DNA of 64,000 bases from Schistosoma haematobium (Eukaryota; Platyhelminthes; Trematoda; Strigeidida; Schistosomatidae). The position numbers and the translations under genes were made by a program. A model generated the notes under the pieces. That model ran no database searches, was not told the origin of the DNA, and was given only the letters and a program-made list of their open reading frames with translations. This document shows positions 12,442 to 27,400 of this stretch, piece after piece. Location of the stretch: NCBI RefSeq assembly GCF_000699445.3, contig NC_067200.1, forward strand, positions 8,120,450 to 8,184,449. Direction: 5' to 3'. The number at the start of each line of letters is the position of its first letter. Position 1 is the stretch's first letter.

Positions 12442-15400
12442 GGCTAAACATCATTATTAATCTCCTCAATACATAATTTATTTACTTTGCATTCGTCTCA
12501 CCTTATTATGTCTTTCCAATAATTTCTTACACCAAATAGTCTTCCATTGAACATAGAATTATGATTTCAGTATTAATTCTCTTACCCTATCTGATCCATA
12601 TTTATTCGGGTCATGGATCAGTTAACATTTTCACTTAACATATAAGCTGATTCAAGTTAACATTCCATATGAGTCATATCAACATTAACAATTTTATTCT
12701 ATTTTATTTGACAATCCTAAATTCACACGCTTTAACTTTAAACAACGTACTTTAGCCCTAACCTAGCCATTTTTCAGATTATTAATTGAAATTATATAAT
12801 TGTAGGAAATGAAGAGAATTTCAACAGTTGAGATCATGAGTCAATTGAAGCTAGATCACCATGGAAAACCTGGAACCAATGGACAGCCGTTTTGTCCTAG
12901 CATGGGATCCCTCAGCAGTGCGCACCCACCATCCCAACTCGCGGGATTTGTACCCAGGACCTGTCAGTCTCACACGCGAGTGTTTAACCACTAGACCACT
13001 GAGCGACCCGGCATCCAACGGTGTTAATATCTAACTTCAACTAATCCACGAGATTGAGCGGCACATCCACCATTGTCATCAGTGACGAAACGGCCATCCA
13101 GTGCTTCCAGGTTTTCCATAGTGGTCTAGCTTCAATTGACTCATGATTTCAATTATTGAAATTATTACAACCTCAACAAAACCCCTTCTGAAGAGAATTT
13201 GTTGAAAGCAATATTCTTCGTTCAAATATTGGTCTTTTAATGATGATGGGGATCTTTAAACAATTTTTAGATAGACTTAGGACGAATTTGAGTGACCTAT
13301 CAGTCAGTTAGGTAACACAGCTTAGTTATAAAACAGTCAATAGTAAACAACAATAGAACTGCTATGAAATTTAGGGACGACCTTTGAACGAATCTTAAAT
13401 GACCTTGACAATTATTAGCCAATCAGGAGGCAGTTAGCATAAAGTGAAAATATATTATAAGTAATGAATTACAGCGGATATTCTGCTTTTACATGATTTA
13501 AAAACTTGTTAAGGTTTGATAAAGGTTCAGAAGTTCTGAATTCAAAATGCATATGGTATAGAAACGTGTCCATAGGGTTAGGGTTAGGTTAAGGTTTAGG
13601 GTTCAGGTTAGGGTTAGGGTGTTAACATGCGATCGGTTTACAACGGATTTTAGAAGTTAGAGTTAGGGTTTAGGGTTAGAGGTTAGGGTTGTAGCCTAGG
13701 GTTAGGGTCAGAGTTAGAGTTTAGGTTAGGGTTAGGGTTGTAGCCTCTTCTCTAAAATCCGATGTAAACCGATCGCATATTAGCACCCTAACCCTAACCT
13801 TAACCCTAACACTAAACCCTAACCCTATGGACGAGTTTCTATACCTATGCATTATGAATTCAGAACTTCTGAACCTTTATCAAACCTTAACAAGTTTTTT
13901 AATTATGTAAAAGAAGAATATCCATTGTAATTCATTACTTTCTTGTTATATATTTTTACTTTATACTGTCTTCTGATTGGCTAATATTTGAAATTGCTCA
14001 AACGCTTCTGATTGGCTCGTCCCTAAATTAGAGTCTCGCCACACAATGGTTGGGGTCAAATTTTAAGGGTACTGAATTATGATGACAATATTTAGGGTTA
14101 GAAGTAGGAGAACATTATTTGGTTATACAAGCATCCTTGGCTTTATATTTGAATCTCCTAAAGTATTTTAACACATAATCTTTATTTGGAATAGGTATTT
14201 CTTTTCATTCAGCTAAAGCACCATATTTGATTCACTGTTTGGTTACATGGTAGATGATTTCTTGGAAAAAGAAACAACAAATTTCAGGTATTTTAGAAAT
14301 TAAATGAGGCATTACCTTAATTCCTATTGGTTTACTCATGTTTGTTGATCTTGTATACTTTGCCAAGAAATATTACTTCAATGAATCATTTGGTAAATTT
14401 TACATCAATCAGTTAGTTTGATCTAGCAATACTACTTATTTTCAATCACTAGCTTTTGTTGACTATTATTATTAATATCAGAAGGGGTTTTTTGGAGATT
14501 TTTAGAAATTTCACTAGTTGAAATCATGAGTCATGGAAAACCTGGAAGCACTGGACTCATGATTTCAACTAGTGAAATTTATAATAATAACCACAATACC
14601 CCTTCTGATAATAATCGTCTGCGTACTAGAGACTGACTTCAAGAGGCATTTCCTGAAATTCTAGTGAGAAGCCGTAACCAGTGGATTTCAACCAGATCTG
14701 TTGTGAAATATCAGCTCACTGAAGACAATGGTGTACGGTGGTGCAATTTCGTGGATTGGTTGAAGTAAGACATTAACACTGTTAGAAGCCAGCCAGCTCA
14801 GTTGTCTAGTTGGTTAAGCGTTTGAGCGCGAGACTGATAGGTCCTGGGTCTAAATCTCGCGAGGCGGAACCATGAATGCGCACTGATGAGGAGTCCCACA
14901 CTAAGACGAAACGGCCATCCAGTACTTTCAGGTTTTCTATGATGGTCTAGCTTCAATTGACTCATGATTTCAACAAGTGATATTAATAATAAGTTTATAA
15001 CTCTTGTTAAATAATATGAAGAATTTTGTAGTCTAAAAAATGGAATAATTTCATTTAGACAATGATTGAGAACTTGAAATTAGCAGACAGTTATTTGGTT
15101 GTAGTATAGAACTTCATAGAAGTGTAAAAATACAATCCCAATACTAAAACGAATCATGTAAAGACTATTTTCTTTTGGTTGATCTGGATAAACCATATCA
15201 TCATCATCATCATCTTTAATTTGCATTGGATCAATCAAGACAAGTTAATACTAACGGTTACAATTTCAGTGTATTTATGTTTATGATTAACCGATATCCA
15301 ACACTCATAACTAATGTAAACTAAAGTATGAATTATATAGAAAATAACATGAATTTTGGAACTTACCATACGTTATATTATCATAAGTTACCATTCTTTT

Positions 15401-18400
15401 CCATTTTATAGTAGAATTTAACCATTCAGTGTAGTCATTCATACCGCAACAATGAAACTAATCAGTGAAAATAATAATAACCAAAATATTTATACAGGAA
15501 TACAGTACGATGAGATTATTGGATAGTCCCTAATTCTCAGAATCAAATATGAGATAGTTATTTATTCTTTTAAGTCTGATAAACTTCGATAGTTGTCACT
15601 AAGTTGGTCATGGAAAAAAATATTACAATTTTGCTTTGAAAATTTAACAGAATAGAATGGATTCATTTATTTCATCGATTTTTGTCAACTACTTACAATT
15701 TAGAAACAGTAGTACAAGAGGTTTTGTGGATATTATAGTAATTTCAATAGTTGAGATCATGAGTCAATTGAAGCTAGACCACCATGGAAAACCTGGAAGC
15801 ACTGGATGACCGTTTCGTTTTGTTGTGGGACTCCTCATCAGTGCGCATTCACGATCTCGCCTCGCGATCAGTCTCGCACGCTAGCGTTTAATCACTAGAC
15901 CACTGAGCTAGCCGGCATCCAACGGTGTTAATGTCTAACTTCATCCAACCTTTTTTATATACGTATATTATCGTCTAGTTGAAAGTGATTTGATGATTTC
16001 CAATACTGAGACAAATACATAATTGACTGTTAAAAAACAAACTTTGGAAACGTGATGAACTAGTATTATAAGTTTAAAATGGATGAAATGTGTCTATCTG
16101 TGGTATACAGGACACACGTTTAGTCCTATTCAGGACTATCCAGATATATTATATGAACAACAAGATGATCCAACCTAGTTTGAAATAAAATCTATATACG
16201 TTGCATAAATGAGTGGCTATACAGGGTTCAGTAGCTAAGTGTGTAATGCGTTGCATTCAAAGATAAAGGTACTGGGTTCGAATCCTGCGGTGAATATCAA
16301 ATCTAAGATGTAAGTAAATCCAGATAAAAAGTACGAAATAGAACGAAAACAAAATCTTGAATTCACATAAAGTCCATTGACTGTTTTAAATAGAAGCAAT
16401 TTATTTCACTTTAGTTTTGGATAAATATGCTACTTCACAAACGATTGATATTTGAACATTGAAAATTCCCCATTGAATGCATCTTCTTTATGCAATCCAA
16501 TTATAACTCACATTCTAAACTTCTATCAATCCATGATACAGGTGGATAATTACAAATGGACATAAGTAATCTCATTGTTATTTCTTACACAGTTTTGACC
16601 TCACCAATCTATGAAATCAGTAATTCTTCAATAAAATTCAGTCAGTCAATAAGTGATGTTGAGTACTACTAGATGTATGAGGGCCGTTATCATTTCCTGG
16701 TCGCCCACACCTTCGAAGGGTTCTTTTGGATGTAATTGAAAAGGAAATTGAGTTAGAGGTGGTCTTAGTGACTCGACAGCGTGACCTCAGTGCCCAAGAA
16801 ACATCTGCTCGAGGTCGGTCACACACGACCTTTTCGCGAGTAATTTTCGTGTCAGCTACGTACAGGTTGAGGCCTTACCGCCGGAGACGGAAATCCGTGG
16901 GATAAGGCAAGGCGTGCATTTTTAAAGTCGACCTTTTATAACCACACCCCTCCTTGTGAGAAGGTAGCATCGCTGTTATGCTGGTTGTCTGAAGGAAACA
17001 CGTTATTGCCGTCACACTTCTGTAGTCAGTAGTACGACTTCGCCTTCGAACCTTGTGTTTGCTGCTTTTACTCTTACCGCTCTTCAACCGACCTGTCTGG
17101 CATGATGGGACCTTGAGGAACAGTTGTTCCAGCCAGTATAGCTTGACTGATTCATTACGATAGGCAAGCCCGACTACGGCGTTAAGGTAGCAGTGATGGT
17201 CGAGTTCAATAGAATTAGACACTTATGAACATGACTATTAGTTGATGAACTGTATCACTATACAATGCGAATTCTCTTCACATACTAGTTAAATAAACAA
17301 CTGAATTTCTTCTTTTTCTTACAGTTGCTGTTTACTTTATTCAACTTACATGTTGATGAACATAATTGAACAATAATGTTGGAAAATTATTTGTTTCAGC
17401 ACCTAAATATTGAATTTGAACCCTTTGTAATTCATCTAAAAACATCCCTACACTCTACAAATAAAAGTAAAAAGAAGAGAAAAGATTAGTTGAACCAATT
17501 TTTTGTAGTTATGATTATTCAGATTATAATATACTACTTAGAACAATATGATAAGTAGTCAGATGTGTCTGAATTGTCATTGAATGGTTTTTGAATTTCT
17601 TTTATGTCGTTGTTTTAAATTGGATTGAAGCTAAGAATGAATGTTAACTCAATGGTCCTAATGGTTAATAGTTCACTAGGAGATATGAATATTTGGGTTT
17701 CAACTGTTAGTAGGGTTGTGAGTACATTGTGTTGAGGTTTATCATAATAAGACAGAAGTCTGTAAAATATTAACCTTTGATGTTGTCCCTGATAAGTCTT
17801 GCTAATTGAACGCTATATTCGGTCCCTAAGCTATCCTCGTAACCCCCAAGCTAGAACTACACAGCTACCTGAACACAAGAGCAAAGGCGCGAAATATGCG
17901 AGAAACACTTTACTTCGAAGGTTCGTTTCAGTACAGAAAATATAGGGTTTTTATAGTATTTTAGATGTCGTCGGGTTTTTCAGAAAATTCTAGAATGCTA
18001 CTAAACATAGTAGCAGTATAGTAACCAGCCAATCAGAAACTCTACATGTGACTTTTCACATTCTTGCTGCTTCTGGTTAGACTTCTTATATCCCAGCGAA
18101 GATTAAATTACGGGTAACTTCTGAGACATGTTAATTGACTAATATTATCTATACATTCTTATGGTATAATTATTCAATAATTAGATTATGTGTATTTATA
18201 TTCCTCTTATTATAAGCTTTATTTCGACTTATAATTTATTATTGTACGATTTACGGTTGTGAAGCTACTATGTTCAGTTTATTGACTACTGCCTCCCACG
18301 TTTACAGTCACTTTGTGGCTTTATTGTGTATAAATGTTATTTCCTATTTTATGCTACATTGCGGTCTGATTGATATATAAACCCAGTATGTTTGAAATAA

Positions 18401-21400
18401 ATGAATCATATTGCAGAAGCTGGTATTGTGTTCCGGACCCAAGCGGTCGGACTAGGCGGACGTAGGACCAAATAAGGACGCTAGGTTGCCCATACCGCTC
18501 GAACGTCATTGGTTTGGCATAGTGCGAAGATTGTATAAGTCGTATTTTGATTGATGGATAGATCACGTGATAAAAAGGCGGACATAAAAACATAACGCTT
18601 TTACCGGACGCTGATTGGATGAAGTGATTCTTAGTTTTCCATGAGCCTTTCTTGTCTTTTTCGAGGAATTTTCTGGATCACCTCAACAGTCCCTGATTTA
18701 TTTCATACATCACAAGCTTTCATTTGGTGCATGATTCATTGCCATACCCTTTTCTGTTCCAAAACTGTTTTAATTTAAAGATAATCCTTAGCACTCCATT
18801 TTTTTCTATCCTAATGCCTAGTTTGAATATAATTGTAGTTTTCTAACTCTGTGTATTGTAGTCATGCTAATTATCTACTTATTAATCTGAATAGGGAATA
18901 AGTCGAGTGACATTCCAGTCAATTCGTCTTCTCTCTCTCTATTGTCTATTGACCTATCAAGTAACAGAATATTTTTCATCTCTTTTCTCCCAAGGCAGTT
19001 TTGTCACAATAAAACCCATGCATTATTAGCTTCAAGGTTGAACTAGATAGTTGATCACGTCAATATCTTAAACTAGATAGAGACAAATTCTATCTTGTTT
19101 ATTAGTCGGTAGTAGATAATTCAAGGACTTCAGACATTGTAAATGAAAGATGTTCTATACATATAACATCAAACCCTATTCATCTTTTCAATCTTAATCG
19201 ATCAGTGTTGAAGATAGTTTTAAAGTTGTTCCCATTTAATTGAAACATGGAGTTTTATTTACCAGGTTGAAGAATAAATTGACAGAGATTTGTTTTTGTT
19301 TTTTACCATTAATTTCAATGACATCATTTAGAAATTATTACATAATCTCAAACTGATTTGATCAGTTAAGAGTCAACATAGTAACTACTGGACCCTGGAC
19401 TAGCTTTCTTTTTCCTGAAATCAGATTTTAAACTTTGTTAATTTTAAAAAGGCGAGTCGATTGAAGCTAGACCAACATGGAAAACCTGGAAGCACTGGAC
19501 GGCCGTTTCGTCCTAGTATGGGACCGTCCAGTGCTTCCAGGTTTTCCATGGTGGTCTGGCTTCAATCGACTCATGATTTAAACCTGTGAAATTTCTAAAA
19601 CTCTCCACAAAACCCATTCTGATAATTTTAAAAAGGTTATTTTTTAAAGAAGAGATCTACAATGAGCTGCGAAATGTTGGAAAATCATCTTATTGATAAT
19701 ATATTATTAATTTTTTATTAGTTGAATTCATGAGCCAATTGAAACTAGGTCACCATGGAAAACCTGCAAGCACTGGATGGCCGTTTCGTCCTATTGTGAG
19801 ACTCCTCAATAGTGCACACCCACGACCCCGCCTCGCGAGATTCGAACCCAGGATCTATCGGTCTCGCAAGCGAGCGCTTAACCACTGGACCATTGAGCCG
19901 GCATCAAACGGTGAATTCAACTATTAAAAAATTACTATAATATCCACAAAATCCCTCTCTAAATTTATTATTATTATTACTTTGCATAAACCTGAAACAA
20001 TAATTAAGGTTAATTATCATATATTAGTTTCATTTCATGGTTTCTCTTTAGTTGCTTACAATCATACTTACATTCTAATGTACCAGGGAGTTATTACATA
20101 ATATGAAACAAATGATAATCGAGATGATGACGAGTGTCAGTATTATGTGCGTGTATGTATGTATGTGCATATATTTATTATTGTAGAGAGAGGAATGAAG
20201 AAGCAGTGACAGACAATGAAAGCTACCTTTTTTGAGATTGTCTTATTTAATTCGACATCTGCTTTATTCTATGGGTCGTCAACTTGTGTATAATATTTAA
20301 ATTACTGTCAGATTCTTTTCTTTTCGAAAACTACTATAATTTAAACATTACCGTTTTGTTCTACTTTTTCTACTCCAATGTCCTAGTTTGGATGTAATTG
20401 CATTTTTACCATTTCTTGTGCGTTGTGATCTTGTTATTGATACAATGATTTATACAACTATTTTGACTTATAGGCAGAGATGCATAGTAGCTAACAGTTG
20501 AATCCAGGAGGCGTGTTTTGTCATATTTGGTACTTGTCAGCTGGATGTACCTACATCCCAGAATTAATGTTCACTCCGGGACTCGAATTCAGATGACTAG
20601 TCCGAAATAAGACAAAACGCGTGTCCTGAATCCCACTGCTAGCTACCATCCATCTGTGCTTATAATGCTTGTGATTTAAGGCAATATCAATGCAATCCGC
20701 ACAGGATGCACACACATTTTAAACTAAATAAGAAAGATTGGTTCAGCAAAGAGTTCTCTTTTCGGCGAATCCATTTTCAAAGTTGTACAATCGCAAATAT
20801 ATATACTTATTTTTCAGAATGACAATCACAATAAGAAGTCCAATAATCGAACACCTTGTGAACACAGGTCACTCAATTAAGACGGACTCTGCGTTCAAAG
20901 TCACCTATATGGAAAGCAAAAGTCTTCCAAAGGCAATAGTCATATATCTGGGAATACCAGAAGTGTGTCACAATTGATTGACCACTGGGTGGTGATCAAC
21001 GTCATGCGTGTCTAATCCTTATTAGTGCAGATCGAATGCTATCGATCATGTTGCAATGTGGCCACCAGTCTGGGTGACTCGACACTGCGGGCACTATATA
21101 TTGAGATTTAGATGGTGGTTGGAGGTAGTCGACAGGAATCCGTCAGGGAGCACCAGTTCCCTCAAGATTACAGGTACACCATGCTGACGAGTGCTAAGTA
21201 GCACGAAACCCGGGCTCAGGGTTTCCTGTCGACTACTTCCAACCACCATCTAATCAGAAGTGTGTGTCCAAAAAAGATTGGTACAACCTCTTCTTCTACC
21301 ATAGTCTTAATGTTTCATAATTTCTTTCATACTCTTATTCCTTTACATCCATCTGCTTCCTCATACATCTTTTCCTTAAACCTTCTACCCTCGCTTGATT

Positions 21401-24400
21401 TATTTCTGTTTCTATAATCCTCCTGATTACATTTCATCTCAATTACAACATTTGATCTGATCATGCTGAACCATCCCTTCTCAATGATAATTTCCCTATC
21501 TATCTTTATAATGAATATTTAAGCCCTTAACAATCAAACTACCATTAGTTTCCCTTTTTAAGCAAAGATGGAGGGTGATTAGCAGTGGAATTTAGGACGC
21601 GCGTTTCTTCCTAGAGTTGATGCTCAAGTAAAACAACACCATGTGAATTTATTAGTTTCCCTGTTTAAAAAAATATTTTTTTAATACCTTTGTTTATTCT
21701 ATATCACTATCACCATGTCTAACAGAAGTTTATTATCATCCTGGACGAAATAAGTAAATATGTTTGCGATTGTACAGCTTTGGTAATGGATTCACCCGAA
21801 AGAGAACTCTTCACTGAACTGATCTTTCTTATTTAATATCTTAATGGATTTATTCTGTTTACATTTTAAACGATTACATAACAAGGTATATACAATGAAA
21901 TGATTGATGATAATAATAGTAAGTTACTTTTTTTAAAAAAAAACCAACTTACTGTTTTAGGATCTTTATAAATCCATGTCAAAAATACAGCAGCATCCGC
22001 AATTAAAAGGGAAATTAGTATAAACATATTCTGTAAACAAACATAGAAAGTAAACAAGTCAAAAATGAATTTATGAATTGTGTTTATCTTTTGTAATGAT
22101 TGGTACCATGTTAAGTCCATATAAGTCTATTCTAACCTTTGGATAAACTAATCTATTTATTCTTCTTAAGTCACATTTTGATCTTGTTGATGATCCGATC
22201 GTATATGTGTTAATCGCTTGCTCCATTCATTCAGTGTCTGTAATTTATTTTGGTCTGAATATAAATATTGAGTCAGATTTGATTAAATTGAGTTGGCTCA
22301 CTCGCCTTTTTTTATTGCGCGTCATTTCATTTTGTTTCGCCTTGTTCCACTCTTACGTGTTCGCTTCCTTCTCTTCGTTTCCTTGATTGTCTGTCTAGAT
22401 CAAAGAGTGTACGAAATATACGTATTCATACTCTATTCTCGTCTTTGCTTCACTCAATTCCGGTTTTTAATAACGCACCCGGGGTTTTCTAATAAGCTTC
22501 CAGGTTCTCCGGCTAATAAGTGTGATATCGGAAGCAGTGTCGAGCCGTAGGCGAGTATGGTAACCATCAACATCGATAGTTACATATTTCCGTCAACTAT
22601 GTCCTGATCGTGTATGAGCTACCATTATTTGGCTGGTTGGTGCATGGGGTTTATGTCTCCTGGAATAAAATCGTGATGGAAGATGATACATCTTTTTACA
22701 GCGAGATTCTATATATCCTTTCTGCTGACATTTAGTACAACGGTAGCTTTTATAGGGGCAAAACTTCTTGTAATGCCACTTCCCGAATAACCAGCACGAG
22801 GATGAAGCCTGATTGTTTGAACTGTCCTTCTTACGTACAAGAGAATCTTTCTAGCGATTTATTACCTGCACGTATGGTGGTCGGCCACTATTTTCAACCA
22901 TAGAAGTGTCATGTTATAAATTCACCAACATCCGACAGTCACTAGTCATTTTTTGTAGTGTTATATTTGGACACTGTTCAATTTTGCTCAAAATTCTGGT
23001 TCTGATGTCGGCATCTTCAGGTGACTGCAAGCTGCATACAAAAACAAGACACTTGAACTGATCTGCCATTGCTGATAATTTGAGCCACTCCCACTCGCGA
23101 TTTACTATACCAGCATGTTGTACACAGTAATCGTCTCCCGCTTTAGCCAACTTCAGACATTGGTAACGAATACTGAACAACGGTGACTGTTCACCAAAAA
23201 TTTGTGATAAAGTTACGACCGCTGCATCAAATGAAAGGTCTCTTGGATACTTAGAGAGAATGAAATTGGTGTAGTGCTGATGTTCAGTTGTGCCAAGTTT
23301 GCCTAGCAATACTCTGACCTTTGCTGCATCATCAAATTTCTCTAGGTCGACCTTGAATACATCTCCGTGTTTCTTGAACCATGATTCAAATGTGACACCA
23401 GCCAAACCATCAAAATGAAATTCATGGACAGAATTAATAATGTGGTCAACATGAGATTTGAAAGGATCATCTGTAAGCCCCTCCTAATTTAGATTCATGT
23501 GCTAGATTAAAGTCTCTATAATACGAATCTGGAACTGTTTGAAGCTTTTTTCTTGTCGATCCAGCAAGGCTTCAAACTGGTCAAAAGTAAATGACATCTT
23601 GATGAGTTAACCCCGTCGCCAGTTGTTATATCTAGATGCTTATATTCTTGATATGCCGCGTATAACTTGAGAACTAGAACGCTAGAATCCTTCCAAGTCG
23701 CAATGGGAAGACAGAAGACTAGTGAAAAGAATGTCATTCCAGACAATGTCGACGACAACCCTAGTAGAAAATACACACATTTATATATTGATTGTACACC
23801 CATTTTGATTAATAATTAGAATGAAATCACATATGTGAAAAATACCTAGAGTTATAACAAATCACAAACTGAGCATAGTTCATGTCAATGGAATACAAGA
23901 ATATAGTATATTACACAGGTTGAAATCATGAGTCAATTGAAGCTAGACCACCATGGAAAACCTGGAAGCACTGGATGGCTGTTTCACCCTAGTATGGGAC
24001 TCCTCAGCAGTGCTCATCCACAATCCCGCACCCCGCGGGATTCAAACTAAGGACCTACTGATTTGCGCGCGCGAGCACTTAACCAATAGACCACTGAGCC
24101 GCTACCGTACACCATATAGTATATTATACAGAATAAAATATCATACAGGGAAACAAAAACGAAGACTACACTGAATGATCATCACATTGAATTAGAACGG
24201 AAGTAATCTTGAACAAAACTTATAATGAGTAAATCAATCGAAAATTGACTTTTCTTTCCATCAGATCAAATGTTTACCAATCAGTAATCAACATAATAGT
24301 TTGTAGTCGCTAAAACACTGAGTCCTATAAATCATGTTGAATTATTAACTTCATGAAACTGTTTAATTCAAATGTATAGTTTATGGATATAAGTTTAAGG

Positions 24401-27400
24401 AATATGACATTAATTTATGCCTATACTAATACAGATCGCTTCAATCTGTACAAATCATCATTACTTTCACTTTTTAATGTTGATAACAGTTTATTTTTAA
24501 AGTCCTAGATCAAATCATAGTTGACTTAAAGAATAGATTGCAAAGAATGTTAAGAAAACTAATGTCTAGAGTTATTCACAACTGTGTGCTATAGATAAAC
24601 TTTATATAACTCAGGTTAATATTACATAATGAAAAGAGGATATACAATCAAACATAAAACTTATGGAAATGGATCCTGATAAAAATGAAGATATTTTGTC
24701 ATTTTGACAAGTGCAGTAATATATACCAGTCTGTATTTCTAATTTCATTAAAGTTTTTAAATAATGAAACTCTCATTTAATTCAGTCGCTGAATTACAAT
24801 CTTGCCTCCAACTAGGCTGACTTCATAAATTATAGTTGTCTTTTAGAACTTGAAAGAAAGTCTTGGTGATCTTAGTCACCTGTAGTTGAGACCTTAAATA
24901 TTGAAAATCATTTGGTTATGTTGTGTTGAGATCATGAACCGATCAATGTTAGACCATCATTAGAACTTGGAAACACTAGGCAGTCATTTCGTCTTAGTAA
25001 AGGACTTCTCAGCAATACGCATCCACGAACCCGCACAAGGAAACCTAACCAGTGGTCATTTGGTTTCGCGTGAATATTTAAATCACATCCAATTGTGTTA
25101 ATGTCTAACTTCAATCAATCCACAATATCGCGCGATCATCTTTCATTGTCTTCATTAACATCTACTTCGTGTAAAGTATGGAATAATAATACTATTCAGA
25201 ATGATAGAGTAAACATTACCACCATCTTAATTATAAATTATTTTTGTCAAAATAACTTCATATACTACTGATATGAAAAATTGAATTAACTTACACATTT
25301 CATAAAATATTCTGCACGAAAAAGTAATCCAAACAGAATACAAATTGCATTCATCAAGATTATTGTTAAATGTATAAAAATTACAGTCGGTAATGGTCCT
25401 ATTGAAATATATTCAAATAAATAAATAAATTGGTTTCATTAACATGACTATTATAAAGGAATTATATCAAACGCTTTTATTAGATTTATACTAAAGATGA
25501 TTCTTGGATGCTCATTTGTAATAACATAACTATAATGAAAATTTCACCGTTAATGATATTACATAACTTTATATCCTGTATTATATTTATTTCAACGGTT
25601 GAGATCATGGGTCAATTGAAGCTAGATCACCATGGAAAACCTGGAACTAATGGACGGTCGTTTCGTCCTATTGTGGGACTCCTCAGCAGTGCGCACTCAC
25701 GAACCCACATTGCGGGACTCGAACCCAGGACCTATCAGTCTCGCGCCAGGCGCTTGACCAACTAGACCACTGAGCCGGCCGGTATCCAACGGTGTTAATG
25801 TATAACTTCAACTAATCCACGAAACTGAGCGATACATCCACCACTGATATCAGTGAGTTACTATCTCACAACTGACCCGGTTGAACTCCATTGGTCACTG
25901 CTTCTCACTAGAACTCCAGGATATACCTCTTGAAGCCAGTCACTAGAGAGCATTTGTTGATTAGTATATTTATACTTACCTTTCTTTTAAATCTTCTATG
26001 TCAAGATAAATATCAAGAAAAGTTGAACGTTCAGAACAGTCATATATAAAGTTATTTGTTAATATATTAAAGACCTATCACTTACTTCTCTTCCACTTAT
26101 AGCGTAGTTATACCCATATTAGAATTTCTTTAATATGTGTGTGATCAGTAATTTATTCAATATTATTGTTAGGATGGCATGCGAGAACTACGATGAAGCC
26201 TCCAAACGCCCTAAAGGAGTCGAAGAGTTTCCATCTAATCAGAACGTGATTAAGCTTTCTAGAATATCAACGTGGCATGCTACTATAACATGTCTCTTTT
26301 CGGATTGACTGGATTATAATGTTGATGTAACAAACGCTAATATCCATAAATACCCATGATTCTCTGTACGTTTTGATTCTTACCTAACAAACACTTCTCC
26401 AATCTTCTTCTGTCCTCTGATTTGCAATTATGGAGGTTCTATATGTTCGAGTAACGTAGTTGTATGCCGTACTATCAAATGATGAGTGATTTACAAATCT
26501 GAACAATATAATTAGAAGCTATTTACTATCTGTGTTGTGCTTTATTCTGGATGTCAAGCTAGCACTGATCGCTATGTTTTATTCTAAGGTGTTATCTTAC
26601 TATTATCGTATCATTGATCGGTAGAAAATCATTGATATTAGATAGAACGTCTAAACGAGTTCATCAATACTCAGATTAAATCAATATTACGACTATCCTG
26701 TCTTATGATTCGATCTTAATAACCCCTAAAATAATCACAATTGATTGATCACTGGGTGGCGATCAATGTCATGCGTGTCTAGTCCTTATTAGTGCAGATT
26801 GAATGCTATCGATCATGTCGCAATGTGGCCACCAGTAGCACGAAACCCGGGTCCAGGGTTTCCTGTTGACTACCTCCAACCACCATCTAACCCCTAAAAT
26901 AACTGTAACATCAAGAAAATGAACTATTTTGAAGATGAACATTGCTATTATTCATAAAGTCCTTATTATCACATTGATTATGTACATTCTTGAAACTCTA
27001 AACACATTAATTATCATCTATATTAATTAGGTCATAACTAGCCAGATTAGTTTTCTCTAAGAAAATATTGACAAAATCTATTGCTACTAAATCAATAAAT
27101 ATGAACTTGAAATAACTTTCATGGATTAAAATGGAATAGTTTTCTGGAATTTATGTATATTCATTTAGTACAATTGATAAATTTATCAAACACTAGCAGT
27201 AGACATTATGTTATTGTGTAATTCATAGTATTGTAGTGTGTGCTACTGATGGTGATAGATATAAGTAGTATGTATCATCAATCGGAAGTAAAAGGTTTGG
27301 TAGTGGAAGGTTAAGGGAATGAGAACAAAGAATCATTGGTGTGGAAACGAAAAAAAACCAATGAAGCCTGAGACGATTGACTGACATTTTACAAATGAAG

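Noticed and set aside
13571..13830. True telomere or chromosome end
   Set aside because: Runs are short, degenerate, in both orientations and enclosed by non-telomeric inverted arms.
15180..15260. Extra tetraspanin-like exon encoding a poly-Asp segment (minus)
   Set aside because: The Asp run comes from a (CAT)n microsatellite and no AG acceptor precedes it.
16255..16290. tRNA gene suggested by a perfect box B (ggttcgaatcc)
   Set aside because: No acceptor stem or cloverleaf; it is the pol III promoter part of an SM-alpha-like repeat, as are all the other box A/B matches in the window.
26167..26910. Another solo LTR starting TGTTAGG and ending near TGTAACA
   Set aside because: The supposed flanking duplications do not match (ATTAT versus TCAAG) and interior similarity to the other LTRs was not convincing.
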